Below the pieces are notes generated by a model. That model was not told where the DNA came from, did not search any database, and saw nothing but the letters and a program-made list of their open reading frames with translations. DNA of 64,000 bases from Anaeramoeba flamelloides. Its lineage: Eukaryota > Metamonada > Anaeramoebidae. Position numbers and translations under genes: made by a program. Of this stretch, positions 32,823 to 45,900 are shown piece after piece (within the stretch, counting starts at the first letter, position 1; every line of letters begins with the position of its first letter). The stretch is taken from positions 5,642,001 through 5,706,000 of the forward strand of contig JANTQA010000023.1 of the NCBI GenBank assembly GCA_027625915.1, given 5' to 3'.

Positions 32823-35800
32823 ATGACAGAAAAAAAATACGAACCAACTAATGAAGACATTGAAGATGTCACCATGGTAAAAGAAGGTGTTGTTGAACTC
32901 AGATGCTCGACTGATTGTTTAAATGACATTTGTACCTGGAAAAAGAACATTCTTTATAAGGGTGATGAGAAAGCATATGATTTCACATTATGTCACCCAA
33001 TTATGACAAAAAAAGAAGCAGAATTAGAATCCAGCCGTTGCTTGAGATGTTTTAACGCTCCATGTGAAACCTCTTGTCCAATTGGAATTCCTGTTAACAG
33101 GTTTATTCATGCTATTTCTTGTGGAGTAAAATTTCTTTTTTTTCTTATTGCTTTTTTCGAAAGATAAAAAAAAAAAAAAGAAAAAAAAAAAAATTAATTT
33201 TTCCGACTTGCAAAAAATTAAAAAAAAAATAACAAAAAAAAAAAATAGAATCCATTTGGAGCAGCTGAAGCATTATATAACCGAAATCCACTCTCAATGT
33301 CATGTGGTTTTGTATGTACCACAAGCATTCAATGTACTGGATCATGTAATTTAGCGAAGACCAGCCAGGGACCAATCAAGATCAAAGACTTACAAGTCTT
33401 TGCATGTAACCAACTTATGAAGATGAACATCCCACAAATTGTCTCGCCAGAAATCCAAAAGCTTGCGAAGGGAAAGCCATTTGACACCAAAATTGCCTTT
33501 GTTGGTGCCGGCCCAGCATCGTTGTCTTGTGCATCCTTTTTAGCAAGGTTAGGATATAAGGATCTCACCATCTTGGAGCGAAACAGCAAAGCCGGAGGTG
33601 TCATTTCCTACGAGGTACCCCAATTCAGGCTGCCATACCATTGCACCAAGTTTGATGTCAAAATGGTCAAAGATCTCGGTGTCAAATTTGAATTCAACAA
33701 ATCCTTGGGCGAAGACTACACATTCAAGTCCTTAAAGGAAAAAGACGGGTATGAGGTCGTCTTTGCAGGTGTTGGTAAGGCAGTTCCATACGTGCATCCA
33801 ATTTTCAAGGACGCACCAAAGGAGGTCACCAACTCCCAAGTCTTTTTAAGAAGCCTTGCCTACGGATCCAAGAAGGGGCTCAACGGCAAAAAGCAATTGT
33901 CACCATTACCGGAACTGGACGGCCACGTTGTTGTCATAGGAGCCGGCGACAGTGCCATTGACTGTGCCCTGGGTGCCTTCAGATGCGGCGCCAAAAGGGT
34001 AACCATTGTCCTCAGGAGAGGAATCAACGACATGAGATGTGCCGAGGAGGAATTCGAATTAGCCAGATCCGAAAGATGCGAATTGATCGGCTTTTCGCTC
34101 CCCAAAAGGATCATCGTCGAAAACGACAAACTGAAGGCCCTCGAAGTTGTCACAACACTCAAGGGATGGGACGGCAACTACGTGCCAGATGAAAAGCAAA
34201 TCAGACAAATTCCATGCGACCACTTGATCACTGCATTTGGGTACAGAGTCGAAAAGCAGCCATTAAGCGAATTAGACATTGACAAAAACAACCTGATCAA
34301 GATCAACAACAAAACCGGGCAGACAGAAACCTTTGATTGGGTCTTTGCCGGTGGTGATTGTATCGGATCATCAACTGTCGTTGCAGCCGCCAATGATGGT
34401 AAAGTTGCCGCCGCAGGAATCCACAAAATGCTGTTGGCCAAAAACAAGATCGAAAACATCCCCAAGAGCGTTGAATTCCCACCATTCACCACACCCGTCA
34501 GCGACGTCGATATCTCCACGGAGTTTGCCGGATTACGATTCGAAAACCCATTCGGCTTGGCCTCGGGACCAGGTACCGAAAACTATGGAATGCTTAAGAG
34601 GGCCTTCCAGATGGGCTGGGGATGGGCCGTCACAAAGACATGCTCATATGACGAAGATTTCATTCCCAACGTAACCCCACGTATCGCTAACTGCTCAGGC
34701 AAAAACAGTTATTTGAACATCGAACTAAACGCCGATCGCTCGTACAAGTACTGGCTCAAGGCCATCAAGAGATTGAAACAAGAGTTCCCCAAAAAAGTGG
34801 TCATTGCGTCAATCCATTGTAAGCAGGGAACAGACGTCTGGGTCAAGCTTGCCAAGGAATTTATCGCTGCAGGACCAGACGGGCTCCAATTGAATTTTGC
34901 CTGCCCAAATTTGAATGCAGGGCAAAGCTCTGAAAAGGAACAAGAAAATTTCAAAAGCTATGGCGATCAAGTCGGCAAGGTCGTGAAGGCAATCAGGGAA
35001 TTTTCCGATATCCCATTGTTCCCAAAGTTACCCTTCCAAATCCCACATGGCGAACTTGAGGACGTTGTTATGGAGGCCCTCAACAATGGCGCCACAGGTG
35101 TGTCAGCTATTAACAGCTTCTCAGGATTGGCCTCAGTGCATTCAGACTCCAAGCCCTTCCCCAATGTAAGCGACAAATACCAATCGGCCTATGGCGGCAT
35201 TTCCGGCACACAGATTAAGTCGATCGCAATGAAGGCCGTGTCCATGATCAAAAAAACTGCTCCAGATCTATACGTCCTTGGCTGTGGTGGTATGAAAGAC
35301 GCCAAGACAGCAATTGAAATGATCCACTTAGGATCGTCAGTTGTGCAACTCTGCTCAGCAGTCATGACATACGGTTACCCAATCATCTACGAACTCTGTT
35401 CAGGCCTCAAATACCATTTATATTCGAGCGCCAGAGAAGATCTAAGCAAATGGGACGGCCAATTCTTCGTGCCAAGTATTGAAAACAAAACCTCCTTCAA
35501 CATCGAGCCAAAAATGGGTAAATGGCTGATCAACCAACGAAAAGAAAAAAAAGAGTCTCTTTCTCGAGAAAACCTCTTGATTGTCGACGAAAGCGAATAC
35601 TACGAAAATACAAACGAAATTGTCGTCAAGGAAGTTCCTAAGCTACATGAAATTGTCGGGAAAACATTGAAATATTTAATCGGTTTCGGCGATTTGAGCA
35701 AAGAGGAAAAATTATATTCCAAAATCGATTTAGATTCTTGTGTTCGTTGTTTAAGATGCTACCAATCCTGTCACGACTCTGCTGCACAGGCAATCGATTT

Positions 35801-36040
35801 TGATCCTGAAACTAATACCCCTAAAATTAATTTAAATAAGTGTATTGGGTAAGTCAATTTACTTTATTTTTTTTTTTTTTTTTTTTGTTTTGTTTTGTTT
35901 GTTTATTTATTGCGAATTCAATAATTTTTTTAATTTTTTTTTATTTTTTAATCATTAATCTAATTAATTACAATAGATGTATGCTTTGTGTTTCAGTTTG
36001 TCCAACAGAATGTATCCAATTAGTCAAAGAAAAATATTAA
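32823..36040 (+). CDS. DPYD: dihydropyrimidine dehydrogenase (NADP+)
   Basis: Catalyses the first, rate-limiting step of uracil and thymine breakdown in the cytosol, passing electrons from NADPH through FAD and Fe-S clusters to FMN. Exon 1 (32823-33125) gives the N-terminal Fe-S region with CLRCFNAPCETSCPIGIP. Exon 2 (33249-35848) gives CGFVCTTSIQCTGSCN, the FAD fold FVGAGPASLSCASFLARLGY, the NADPH fold VVIGAGDSAIDCALGAFRCGA, VFAGGDCIG, and the TIM-barrel FMN domain with ENPFGLASGPG, LNFACPNLNAG (catalytic cysteine at residue 653), YGGISGTQI and GCGGMKDA. Ferredoxin motifs follow: CVRCLRCYQSCHDS at the end of exon 2, and CIGCMLCVSVCP, split by intron 2 and completed by exon 3 (35977-36040). 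Exons join in phase to 988 residues (human about 1025). Introns are 123 and 128 bp (GTAAAA, GTAAGT). The Ser and His flanking the catalytic Cys in mammals are Ala and Asn here. The central exon is clearly richer in G/C than its surroundings. Confidence 0.97.
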
Positions 36041-36299
36041 AAATAAATTATTTTTTATATCTGTTCATTTTAGGATAAATCTCTAAAAATTTACAATTAT
36101 CATCAGAATATTTAATATATTTTTTTGAGTTTTTTCATTATTATTTTTTTTTTTTTTTTTTATTATTTCTTTTAATCTTCAGTTCTTTTATTTTGAAATT
36201 TTTTGACTTTTTCGAAATTTTATAGAATTATCACTTTAAATATTCTTCTTGAATAATAAACACAAATAATTTATTCTTGATCTTTAAATTTTTTACAAT

Positions 36300-36545
36300 A
36301 TGTTTTTTTTTTTTTGAAAATGAAATTTGTTTATAGACTCTTTATTTTTCTTATTTTTTGACAACAAAATAAACTAAAATTCAAAATTTCTTCGAATAAC
36401 TGTGCCTATTTTAGACGCTCTTGGAATTCGAAGTTACAAATTTAGTCACTTCAAAATTCTCTTATTACAAGATTAAATGATTCTTTCAATTAACTCTTAA
36501 CAGTAACAATAAAATTCCAAAATTTTTAACAAAGCTAAAAAAGTT
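36300..36545. repeat. dispersed repeat family R, copy 1
   Basis: Shares, with the same order and orientation, the signature at 63590-63800: TTCGAATAACTG, CTCTTGGAATTCGAAG, TACAAATTTAGTCA, TTCAAAATTCTCTTATTACA. A further, weaker relative follows at 37060-37260 (GTTGTCAATTCAAAATCCTC). Non-coding, ends undefined. Confidence 0.6.
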
Positions 36546-38239
36546 CCAAAGAATAGCAATAGTAAAACACTTTTATTCAATTTGGAAATAAAATTGAATT
36601 TAAAAGTATTAGCATAATTTTTTCATTTTTTTGTTTTCATTACTTTTTCAATATAAACTAAATTTCAAAAATAGTGGCAGATTTTTCATCATAAAAAAAT
36701 TTGTTTAATTGTTTTTTAATTTGAATAATAATGTATTTTACTAAAGTGTTTAGAGATAATAACCAAAATAGATTAATAAATAAAAATATAGTGTAATCAC
36801 TTTATTTTTTGAAAGACAAATGAAAAAACAAAAAAATATTAAAAAAAAAGTTTGCCCCTAATTTACTAATTTGGTTTATACCAATAGTTAAAGTTGATCA
36901 ATAATTTTTTTTGAACAGATTATTTTAGATTAAAGCAGTTTTTTAAATTGAAAAAACCAAATAAAATTATTTAATTGTCTCTAACCATTTGATCAATCAA
37001 AAATTGGAAATGAAATTTCAAACAATTTAAAAAGGCAAATTTTTATTTTATCCACTCAATAATTTTAGGAAAATAAATCAAAGATAAAACACTTCGAATG
37101 GCTGGTTATAGACATTAATATTGGGACGTACTTTGAATGATGAGACATAAATGTTGTCAATTCAAAATCCTCTCATTAGCAGATAATATATTTTTTATTA
37201 TCTAAACCATAAGATAAAACCTATATAACCAGTTTTCTGTTAGCGACAGAACACACTTTCAACAAAAAATGAGTAAGACAATAAATCAAAATTGAAATAT
37301 CGAAATATGGATTCATTTTTTCACTTATTATTTTACAAGCCTTTGAATCTGTTATAAAGTGGATTTTTTTTGTGTGTATTAATTGTTGTCAATAGTTTTT
37401 GTATTAAAAGTAATTCAGACTATAACCAAATTTAAATATAACCTTGAAAAGCCCAGATAATCACAATTAATCGCCTTTTATATCAAAATAATTCTTTTCA
37501 AGTCTCATCTTGTTTATTCTTGATGTACCGATCCCCAGTAGAAATAATTTTGGTTAGATCAAGGATTAAATTAAAAAAAAAATTGATTTTGAATTTAACT
37601 TGTTTTGTTTGAAATTTTCACAAAATATTTAGAGAATACATATATTGTTTTTGAAAATCTACTTCGAAATTCTAAAATTTACCTAATTGTGACTTACCTT
37701 AAATTTATATTCTTTTAAAAACCACGTTTCTTATTAAAATTAATATTTAATTTCAACCTTTAAGAAAGTACATTTTGTCCTTTTTAAAAATGTACCATTA
37801 TGCAAACCCCATCCAAACATGTTTTTTTCAACTGTAGTGAGATCTTGAAATTTTGATAACCAAAAAACCATTAACGGAACAATTTTCGTCAATAATCTTA
37901 CAAATCAGTGTCGAATCTTTAATTTTTCAATTTTTTAGATACTTTTGATCAAATTTAGGGTTTTATTTAATTTTGAATCGAGAAATGTGATCATACATAT
38001 ATTTTAAATTAACAAAAAATAAAAAATCGAAAAACATATCCTTGAAAAGGTGTATATTTTAAACAAATTTTATATTTTTGAAAACCAATAAAGTAAGATC
38101 ATACTTTTAAATAAACTTACTGAACCAAGAAAAAAAATTAATTAAACTTCAATATATTTTTGAAGATTTAATTTCTTTATTATTCTTAATTTGGACGAGG
38201 TGAAATAAGTTATTACATGTATTTCTTTCCATATTACTA

Positions 38240-39480
38240 TTTATTATAATTTTCTAAAAATTTTTGAGGTTCAAATTTGTTTTAAAAAAAAGTTTTTTCA
38301 ATTCTTTTTTCAAAATCAGGAATATTTCTTAAAAGATTAAAGTAAAAATTTCAATTCTCTAAATCAAAAAATCAACTAGAAAAGTTTCAACTTATTGATA
38401 AATAAAAATTAAGAAAAAAATTGAATTAATGAATTCATAATTCTTTTGAGTTTCCAATTTAAATGAAAAATAAATAATTATCAAATCAAACCAACCAACC
38501 CAATAATTCTTTAATTTTTTCAAATAATTCCAAAAATATCCTATTTTCTTGAACCAAAATAAGAATTAGATGAATTAATTAAAAATCAAAAATAAAATTC
38601 ACTTGTAAAATAAATTCAACGTCAGAAGTAATTTGTTATCCTAAAATTTCTCCAAATAAAAGTTATTTAATGGAAATTTAAAAATAAAAACAAATAAATA
38701 ATAACTGATTCTATTTAAATTTTATAGATGAGATCAAGAAATAAATGATTATTATTATTATTTTCTTGATTAATTTTTTATTAATTTTTTGATTTTCATG
38801 AATTAATTTTTATTTGAGGGTATAAGTACACGCAAGAAATTTTGAGTGCCACAGTTTATATAAAACTAAATTCTTCAAATCATTTCTTTTGATTAATAGA
38901 TTAATATTTTGATAAATATAAGCATGTAATATGTCCCATTATAATCAATTTATCCACCAATTCAAAAATAGAAATACAACAAATGAAAAAATTGACCAAG
39001 AAAAAATAAAATTAAAAATATTATATTTTTTGATCTTATGTGTAACCATTGCTAAAATTACTTCTTCTTTACTTTAATTTAGTATTAATTCTCAATCAAA
39101 AAACTTTTATTTGGAAAAATATTGATTAACAAATTAACTTTGATTAATAAATAATTCCCAAAAAAGACTTTAAATTCTGATTTATATTCAATTCATCTAA
39201 TTCTTGTTTTGGTTCAAGAAAATAGGAAATTTTATTAAATCATTCGACTTAAAATAAAGATTTATTGTATATAACCTTTGATTTGATATTTATAAATTGT
39301 CCAATTCAATTGAAAATTCACAATAATTATTTATGATTGATTTCATTTTTTTCTCAATTTTTCAATAATTATAGGTTGAATCTTTGATAGTTTTTGTTTT
39401 GATTCCGAGGATTCAACTCCTTTATAGTAATTTTGTAAACAATATCCTTGTTATGGATTAATTTACTAAAAATTATTTTA
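38240..39480. mobile_element. 1.2-kb foldback with long imperfect arms
   Basis: The clearest pair is TTTTCTTGAACCAAAATAAG plus AATTAGATGAATT at 38545-38577. It faces AATTCATCTAATTCTTG plus TTTTGGTTCAAGAAAA at 39190-39225. Weaker pairing extends both ways: CCAAATAAAAGTTATTTAAT near 38652 faces CAAAAAACTTTTATTTGG near 39098, and ATCAAATCAAA near 38479 faces TTTGATTTGAT near 39278. The arms therefore exceed 250 bp around a centre near 38880. No open frame; likely an old terminal-inverted-repeat element or an inverted duplication. Confidence 0.6.
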
Positions 39481-39912
39481 AAAAAGAATTTTGAAAACAA
39501 ATTTGCTAAAAAAAAGATTTGTAAAATAATAATAAATAGTAATGGGACGTAAGAAATTCAAGGTTGTAATTATTCATTTGGGTACATTCAAGTTAAGATA
39601 AAAAAGAAAACAAATCATCGAAAATTATACTTTGTTCGAATTGTTTTTTTTTCATTAATTCTTGATTTCAACAAATTTATCTGGAAATTTGATCTTACTT
39701 GTTTGGTCTTTTAAAAGAAAAGATTTGTTTATTAGGTACATACCTTCTTGGGTTTATTTTTTTTTATTTTAACTATGGAGAATTTAAAGTATGTATATAA
39801 ACATATTTTTCAATTCAAAATATAATGAAACCAAAACCAAAGATCAAAAAATTTAAAAATTAAAGATTCAACTCTGATTTATTTCGTTTTCTTTCCACAA
39901 ACAGATCAGTGA

Positions 39913-42900
39913 ATGATATTTAGATTTACAAGGTTTCGAGATCCCCTGGAGGCACAAAATATCTTGTTGAGGTAAGTTTCTCATAATTACATTACTCAAA
40001 ATTGGTAAAATGTATCTACCTGACAAAATTCAAGGAAGTCGGTTTGTCCTTAAAAGTTTTTGAAATCTAAAATCAAGAAATTTCCATTCACAAAGTTATA
40101 CCCATTTCAACAATTACCAACATAGAACAATGTAATCAATTTTTTTTTAATTTTTTTCACTTTTTTCATTCCTGGTAAATGATTCTTTTGGATTAAAAGA
40201 AAAAATCAAAGATCTTTGACACTAGTTTTCCAAAAGCAAAAACTCAAAAATATTAAGTTGGGTATTGTGCTTAACGAATTAGCAATCTCAATTTGGTGGT
40301 TTAATTTTGTTTTAGCTTTGATCCAAGTATTTTAATGTTTAAATTATTTTTATTCTGATTATAGAACATTGGTTAGTGAATTTTCCAAATTAGTCATACA
40401 CTGGAAAAAGTGTTAATGTATCGGAAATGGATCAAATGTATTTAATAATATTTATTTGAAGGATTAGGCTAAATTTTCATTTTACATTTTTTTTTTTTTG
40501 AAAGATAAATCTTACTCATTTTTCATGTTTCTTTGCTTATTGTCAGAAGAAGAAACAGTCAAAGAACATTTTCGAAATATTGACAAGTACCAATTACTTC
40601 TTCAATATTTAAAGTTCGGGATCGTTTTTACTGTTTTTTTAGCAATCTTAATCTTGGTACTAAAAAAAATTAGATACAATTATCAACGCATCGCTACATG
40701 GCTGTCGTTTTCTGCCAAAGACGACAAAACTTTCCAAAGAAATTCCAAAGTGATGACTGGACTGTTTTGGTTTTCACTTGCAGCTACATTCATCTTTTTG
40801 CTTTTATGGGGAATTTTCGTAACATTTTTCTAAAATAAACTAATTTTTTTCTTCTTTTTGATTCTTATTCTTCCTTTCCTTGTTTCCATGTTTAATTGTT
40901 ACCTTACCTCCTACTTTCTTCTTTTTGTCATTCTTTTTTGTTTTTTTATTTATCCAAATGAAATAAATACTCAAATTATCAACAAAGACTGCAATTAATG
41001 TTGAACCAAATTATTTGGGTGTATCGTTAATTTTTTTAGGGTTGATCATCTTTCCTGGAATTTATGGCTTTTTTTATTGGAAGTCAACCTCTTTTCGAGC
41101 AAATAGTAAGTCCTTTCTTATTTTTTGATTTGTGTTGTTAATTCAAATTCAATAATAACAACTTGGAAAATTCTTTTTTTATTTAATTTCAAATATATTT
41201 TCTTTTTTTTGAACAACAAAAATTCAAAAAAACAAACTATAGGAACAATCAAATCAATTTTCATTTTTGTTTTTGTTATCTTTTTTGCTTTTGAGATCTT
41301 GCTAACAGTGATAATCAAGCCTTTTTCATTTATTGGGTTTTCTTCCGTTTTTTTGACTTTAAACATGTTACCAATGACGATTATTGTTTTTATAAATTCG
41401 CATCAAAAGTCATGTAAGTACCATTTGCTTTAATAAAAATTTCTTCTTTTTTTTTTTTGTCTTCTTTGGATTTGCAGAAGAAATGGGAAAAAATTTCACT
41501 TCACTTTCAATTTTCATTTTTCAAATAGAGTAACACACTACAACCCACTTAATTAAGAACCTAACTTAGTAAAGAAAAATATGAAAATGAAGTAAAAATT
41601 TTTGTCATGTATTATATCAACACCAGTATTATTGAAGGGAGGAGTTGTTAATTACCTTGTTTTAACATAAACTTTTCCAGAATTTAAAAGAATTGAGTAA
41701 AATCTATGATTTTTTACTCTATTCTTTTCATTTCACAAATTAAAAAAAACTCGCCGTTAGCTTTTCCAGAATTTAAAAGAACTGAGATAAAATCTTTGAT
41801 TTTTCTCTATTTTTTTGAAATCTGGAAAATCTAGGCACTTGGGAGCACTTTTCGTTAGTTTTTTTTTAATTTGAGAAAATCTAAAAACTTGACGGCACTT
41901 GACGGCTCTCAAAGACACTGTAAGACACATGAAAATACTTCTCGAATTCCTAAAATTTTATTTAGAAATTGTTTTAAAGATCAAAAAATGCGTCTATTAC
42001 CCACTAGTGACAATAAATATAAATTTCTTCTTTATTCAAAACATCCCTACATTTTTTCATTTATCTTTCCTCAAGTTTAGAGATATTTCCAAAAAATTGG
42101 ATATTTTTGTGATTTTCATCTTAAAAATATCACTTTTTTAAATAGCTCTAGTAGTACAACAAAAATAAAAAATGAAAAAAAATATCAGTATTAATTTAAA
42201 CAATATCAATATAAAATTGAAATCAGAAATTTGTTAATATCTTTGGTTAAAGAAAATTTCTACCAACCAATTAATTTAATTGATATTTTAAAGTACCAGA
42301 TCCTGTACAAAAACATAACTAACATCTAGTTTTTTGTCATTTTTTTGTTTGGTAATTCTTAATAATTAGGTATCTTGTTGAATTATAATAACATCCAATT
42401 TTTTTTCTAATCAAAATTTATCTGAAAAAATACAAATGAAAATTTTGAGTTAGATAAAACTAATAACATAATTCATATTTCTTATAAATAATAAAATTTA
42501 TTTACAATATAATCAATATTGAATAACTTTAAATTGTTAAAGCTACTGTGTTTTTGTTTGCTGTTGTTCATGCGTTACAATTTTTAAAACTGTCTTCTTA
42601 AGTAATAAAAACCGATTTTGGGGGCAATTTTTTTTTTTTAAAATTTCTTTAAGGATTAGTGTCTACCACGAAAAAGTATAAAATTAAAGTATGTTGCTAT
42701 TGAAGATAAATAACATTAGTCTGCATGATTCAAATGTCTCCAAAAAATTCTATTAGCTAAAAAGTAATAAAAGTTGATCTGATCAATTAAAAATGATACC
42801 TTGTATTAGTAAAAAATTCAAAACAATTTCAGAAAAAAAATCTGCATTTTGCGATAAATTTAAATGTTGAATCATCAAATATTCAGAGAATTCAAAGTTG

Positions 42901-45900
42901 AAAAATATCTTTCTTAAATTTTTCTCGAAATGTAGATTAGTTTTCTGGAAAATTTGTATTTTTTTTTTGAAAATATAAATAATTAACCAATAGATTATTT
43001 TTGACAAATTATTTTTACATATTGTAAATCTATTGAAAATACAACTAGTTTGAAAAAAAGGAAACTAAAGTAATCATTATTTGAGTTTTTATGTTAATAA
43101 TTATTGAGCTAAGGTTGAAAGTAAAAAATTGCAAAAATAGTTACTTTTTGAGTGTTCTAAATATTAATTTTTAAATATTGTGAATACTATTATTTTGAGT
43201 TTCTATTTTTTGATTTGGAAAAGTAAATAAATATTTTTTTCAAAAATAACAATTTTTAATTGTGATCCTTAGGATAAAAAATAATAATTTATTCTTTCAA
43301 TAAGATTTATAATAGATTTTTTAAGAATCACAGAAACCACATGTTGTACTAATATCATTTACTTCCTATTTCAGCATACTTTAATTATAGCCAAATCTAT
43401 GGCGATGCTAATCCCGTAAAATATGAATTTTAGAAAAATACAAACTTGATATATTAACTTTATTAAATAATAGTTTTAAAATTAGTATTCAGTTCCAATT
43501 AAAGTGAAATAAAGAATACAATTAAATGATTAAAAATTTGAAATTATACATTTCCATTTCAAAACAAAATATTTTTCTTTTCATTTGAAACAGTTTGAGA
43601 TTATTGAATTTACTTAACCATTAATATCAGTTTAAAATAACAACAAGAAAGTTGTTGGATAATAGTTTTTTTTTTTTTTTTTTTTTTTTTACATTTGATA
43701 TGATATGTTCTTTGTTTTTTAAATTAACAATATTTGCTTTCATAAATTAATTATAATAAAATTTTATAAAAATATATTTTTAATAGTGAAATTTAAAACA
43801 TGGCTTAAAAACAAAATTGAATTGATTAAAGTTAAAAAGAATATTGAAAATGGATCTGAAAGCGATCAAAACTTAGAAGAAGAAGAAGAAGAAATAAAAG
43901 ATTCAAAAAAAAAAACAAAATCTTATGAAATAGGACTTTTAAAAAAGCCTAACAAACAAATCTTTGGGAAAAATAATTCAAAAGAAACAATGTAACATTT
44001 ATTTCATATTTATTTTTTTCATTATTGATCTTTCTTTTCTTTTCCTTGATATTGTTTTGAAAAATCGATATAGCTACTATATTTTTAATTTAATAAATAA
44101 AGTATACAAAAATTAAAAATAAACAAAAATATTTTGGAAATACACATTATTTTTAAAAATTTTTAAACAGTAACAAAAAATTTTAAAAACGAAATTTCAC
44201 AAAATAATATTAAAAAAAAAATTTTGATTATTATTTTGATATAATAATCAATTGAAAAAATGATGACTCTACTTTGAGAGTTTTTTGGGTTTATCACTAG
44301 GGATTAAATGTTTTGAAAGAAACAATTCTTCTGTAAAGAAAGAATTTTGAAATGACCAAATCCCTGTCTTCTCATTCAAGGAGTGAGTAAACCAGAAACA
44401 ATTATTAGAAGTATTTTAAACTTAATTTAGTTTTCTATACTTTTAGAGTTTTAGGATTTATTTTGAAGGGTTAAATGTTAAAAGATATACTTAATTTATT
44501 AATGAGAGAATTTTTAAGTGACTAAATTTGTAACTTCTGATTCTAAGAGTGTCTAGACTACCCATTTGGTTTATATAAATAGTTATTAGAAAAATTTTAA
44601 ACTCAACTTAGTTTTCCAAGATAAAATTGAAATAAGCAGTTATCGAGAAAAAAAAAAAATGAAGACAAAAAAAAAAAAAAAATGAAAAATCAAAAATAAA
44701 GAATTTAAAAATAGATAAGAAAAATGTTCAGAATTAGTGGGGTTTCGACAAAATTATTTGATTAGGTGATCCAGAAACATTTAGATTTGAGATCTTTTTT
44801 CCTAATAGCATTCTGAGTTATGTTAGTTAGGAAATATTCTATTTTTAATGCCATCGAATTTTTTTATATTCATTTTCTTCAGTAATTCATATGTGTTCTT
44901 TACCAACAATCTTTAAATCAAAATATTTGATTTTTTTGATTTATTTTTTCCATTGCTTTCTGTTTTTTCTGAGATATCTTTTGCACTCACCCAAATAAAG
45001 TGGTTTATTTCATCAATTTTTCTTTTCAACATGATCAGATTTTTGGAGTTTGGTACTCCCGTTTCCCATCTGTATGTGTATAGATTCAAACCATTTGATA
45101 AAGCTTTTAATTTGAATAGTGTTGTTGATTATTTCCAGTTTAGGTATGACTGTCTTTTCACTAAAGTTGTTTGGAAATTGGTTAATTTTGAGATATCTTT
45201 TCAATTTCCAGTTTTCTTCTCCTTGTGAAGATTCGTATTTTTCTTTTTTATGGACTTTATTCGAGTCTCATAGAATTTTTTTTGATCTCCTTTCTCATAT
45301 TTTCCCAGTTTATGCACTCTGTCCTACCCATATTAAGTCCTTAGTTTGTTGATCCAGGTCTAAGGATTTTAATTTTGTGATATTTTTATAATTATTAATT
45401 TTTATATCCTTTTAATTATTCTTATTTAACAAAAAACAACAAACAACAAACAACGAAAAAAATAAACAAAAATAAAAAAAACAAATAAATAATAATAGCA
45501 ACTTAATAATAATTCTATATACAATTTCTTTAGCGATATTATTAACATACAGTTTTCTGGTCTTATATTTAATTGATGAAAAAAAATATTTAGGATTTGT
45601 TCAAAGCGGAGCAATTATCTTTTTAGATATTATTTTATTTCTTTTCACAAGGACACAACAACCAAAATCACCAACTTTTATTTGTGTTATTTTAATTATT
45701 GAAAGGGTTCTTATTATATCCTTTGGTACATCATATTGGTTTGTTGGACATAGTATAATTTATTTTATTTTTAGTATTGTGTTAGCTAAAAGGTTTATTG
45801 ATATAGTTTTACCCAAAATTGATCGAACTCAGACAACAATACACATTTTAGGCAATCCGTTAGGGAGCGGATCAAAAAATGATGATCAGCAAACAATTTC

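Larger units (their letters stand above)
36041..39912. other. 3.9 kb spacer with repeats
   Basis: No coding sequence is supported. Two degraded copies of dispersed repeat family R lie at about 36300-36545 and 37060-37260, and a large foldback spans about 38240-39480. The rest is AT-rich. Confidence 0.5.
41414..43786 (+). other. 2.37-kb intron of the TML-calpain gene
   Basis: Flanked by TCAT|GTAAGT and AATAG|TG in matching phase (1). Within the first 500 bp it holds an M1 MITE (41466-41626) and family P locus 3 (41685-41905). The rest shows only AT-rich sequence with two weak inverted open frames. Confidence 0.75.

Noticed and set aside
40498-40558. Upstream part of the frame preceding calpain exon 3 (KSYSFFMFLCLLS)
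   Set aside because: It looks like a pyrimidine-rich intron end; the tentative acceptor at 40558 keeps frame with exons further upstream, though this remains uncertain.
44950-45352. Possible reverse-transcriptase or transposase fragment
   Set aside because: No catalytic motif could be read in any frame, so no family can be named.
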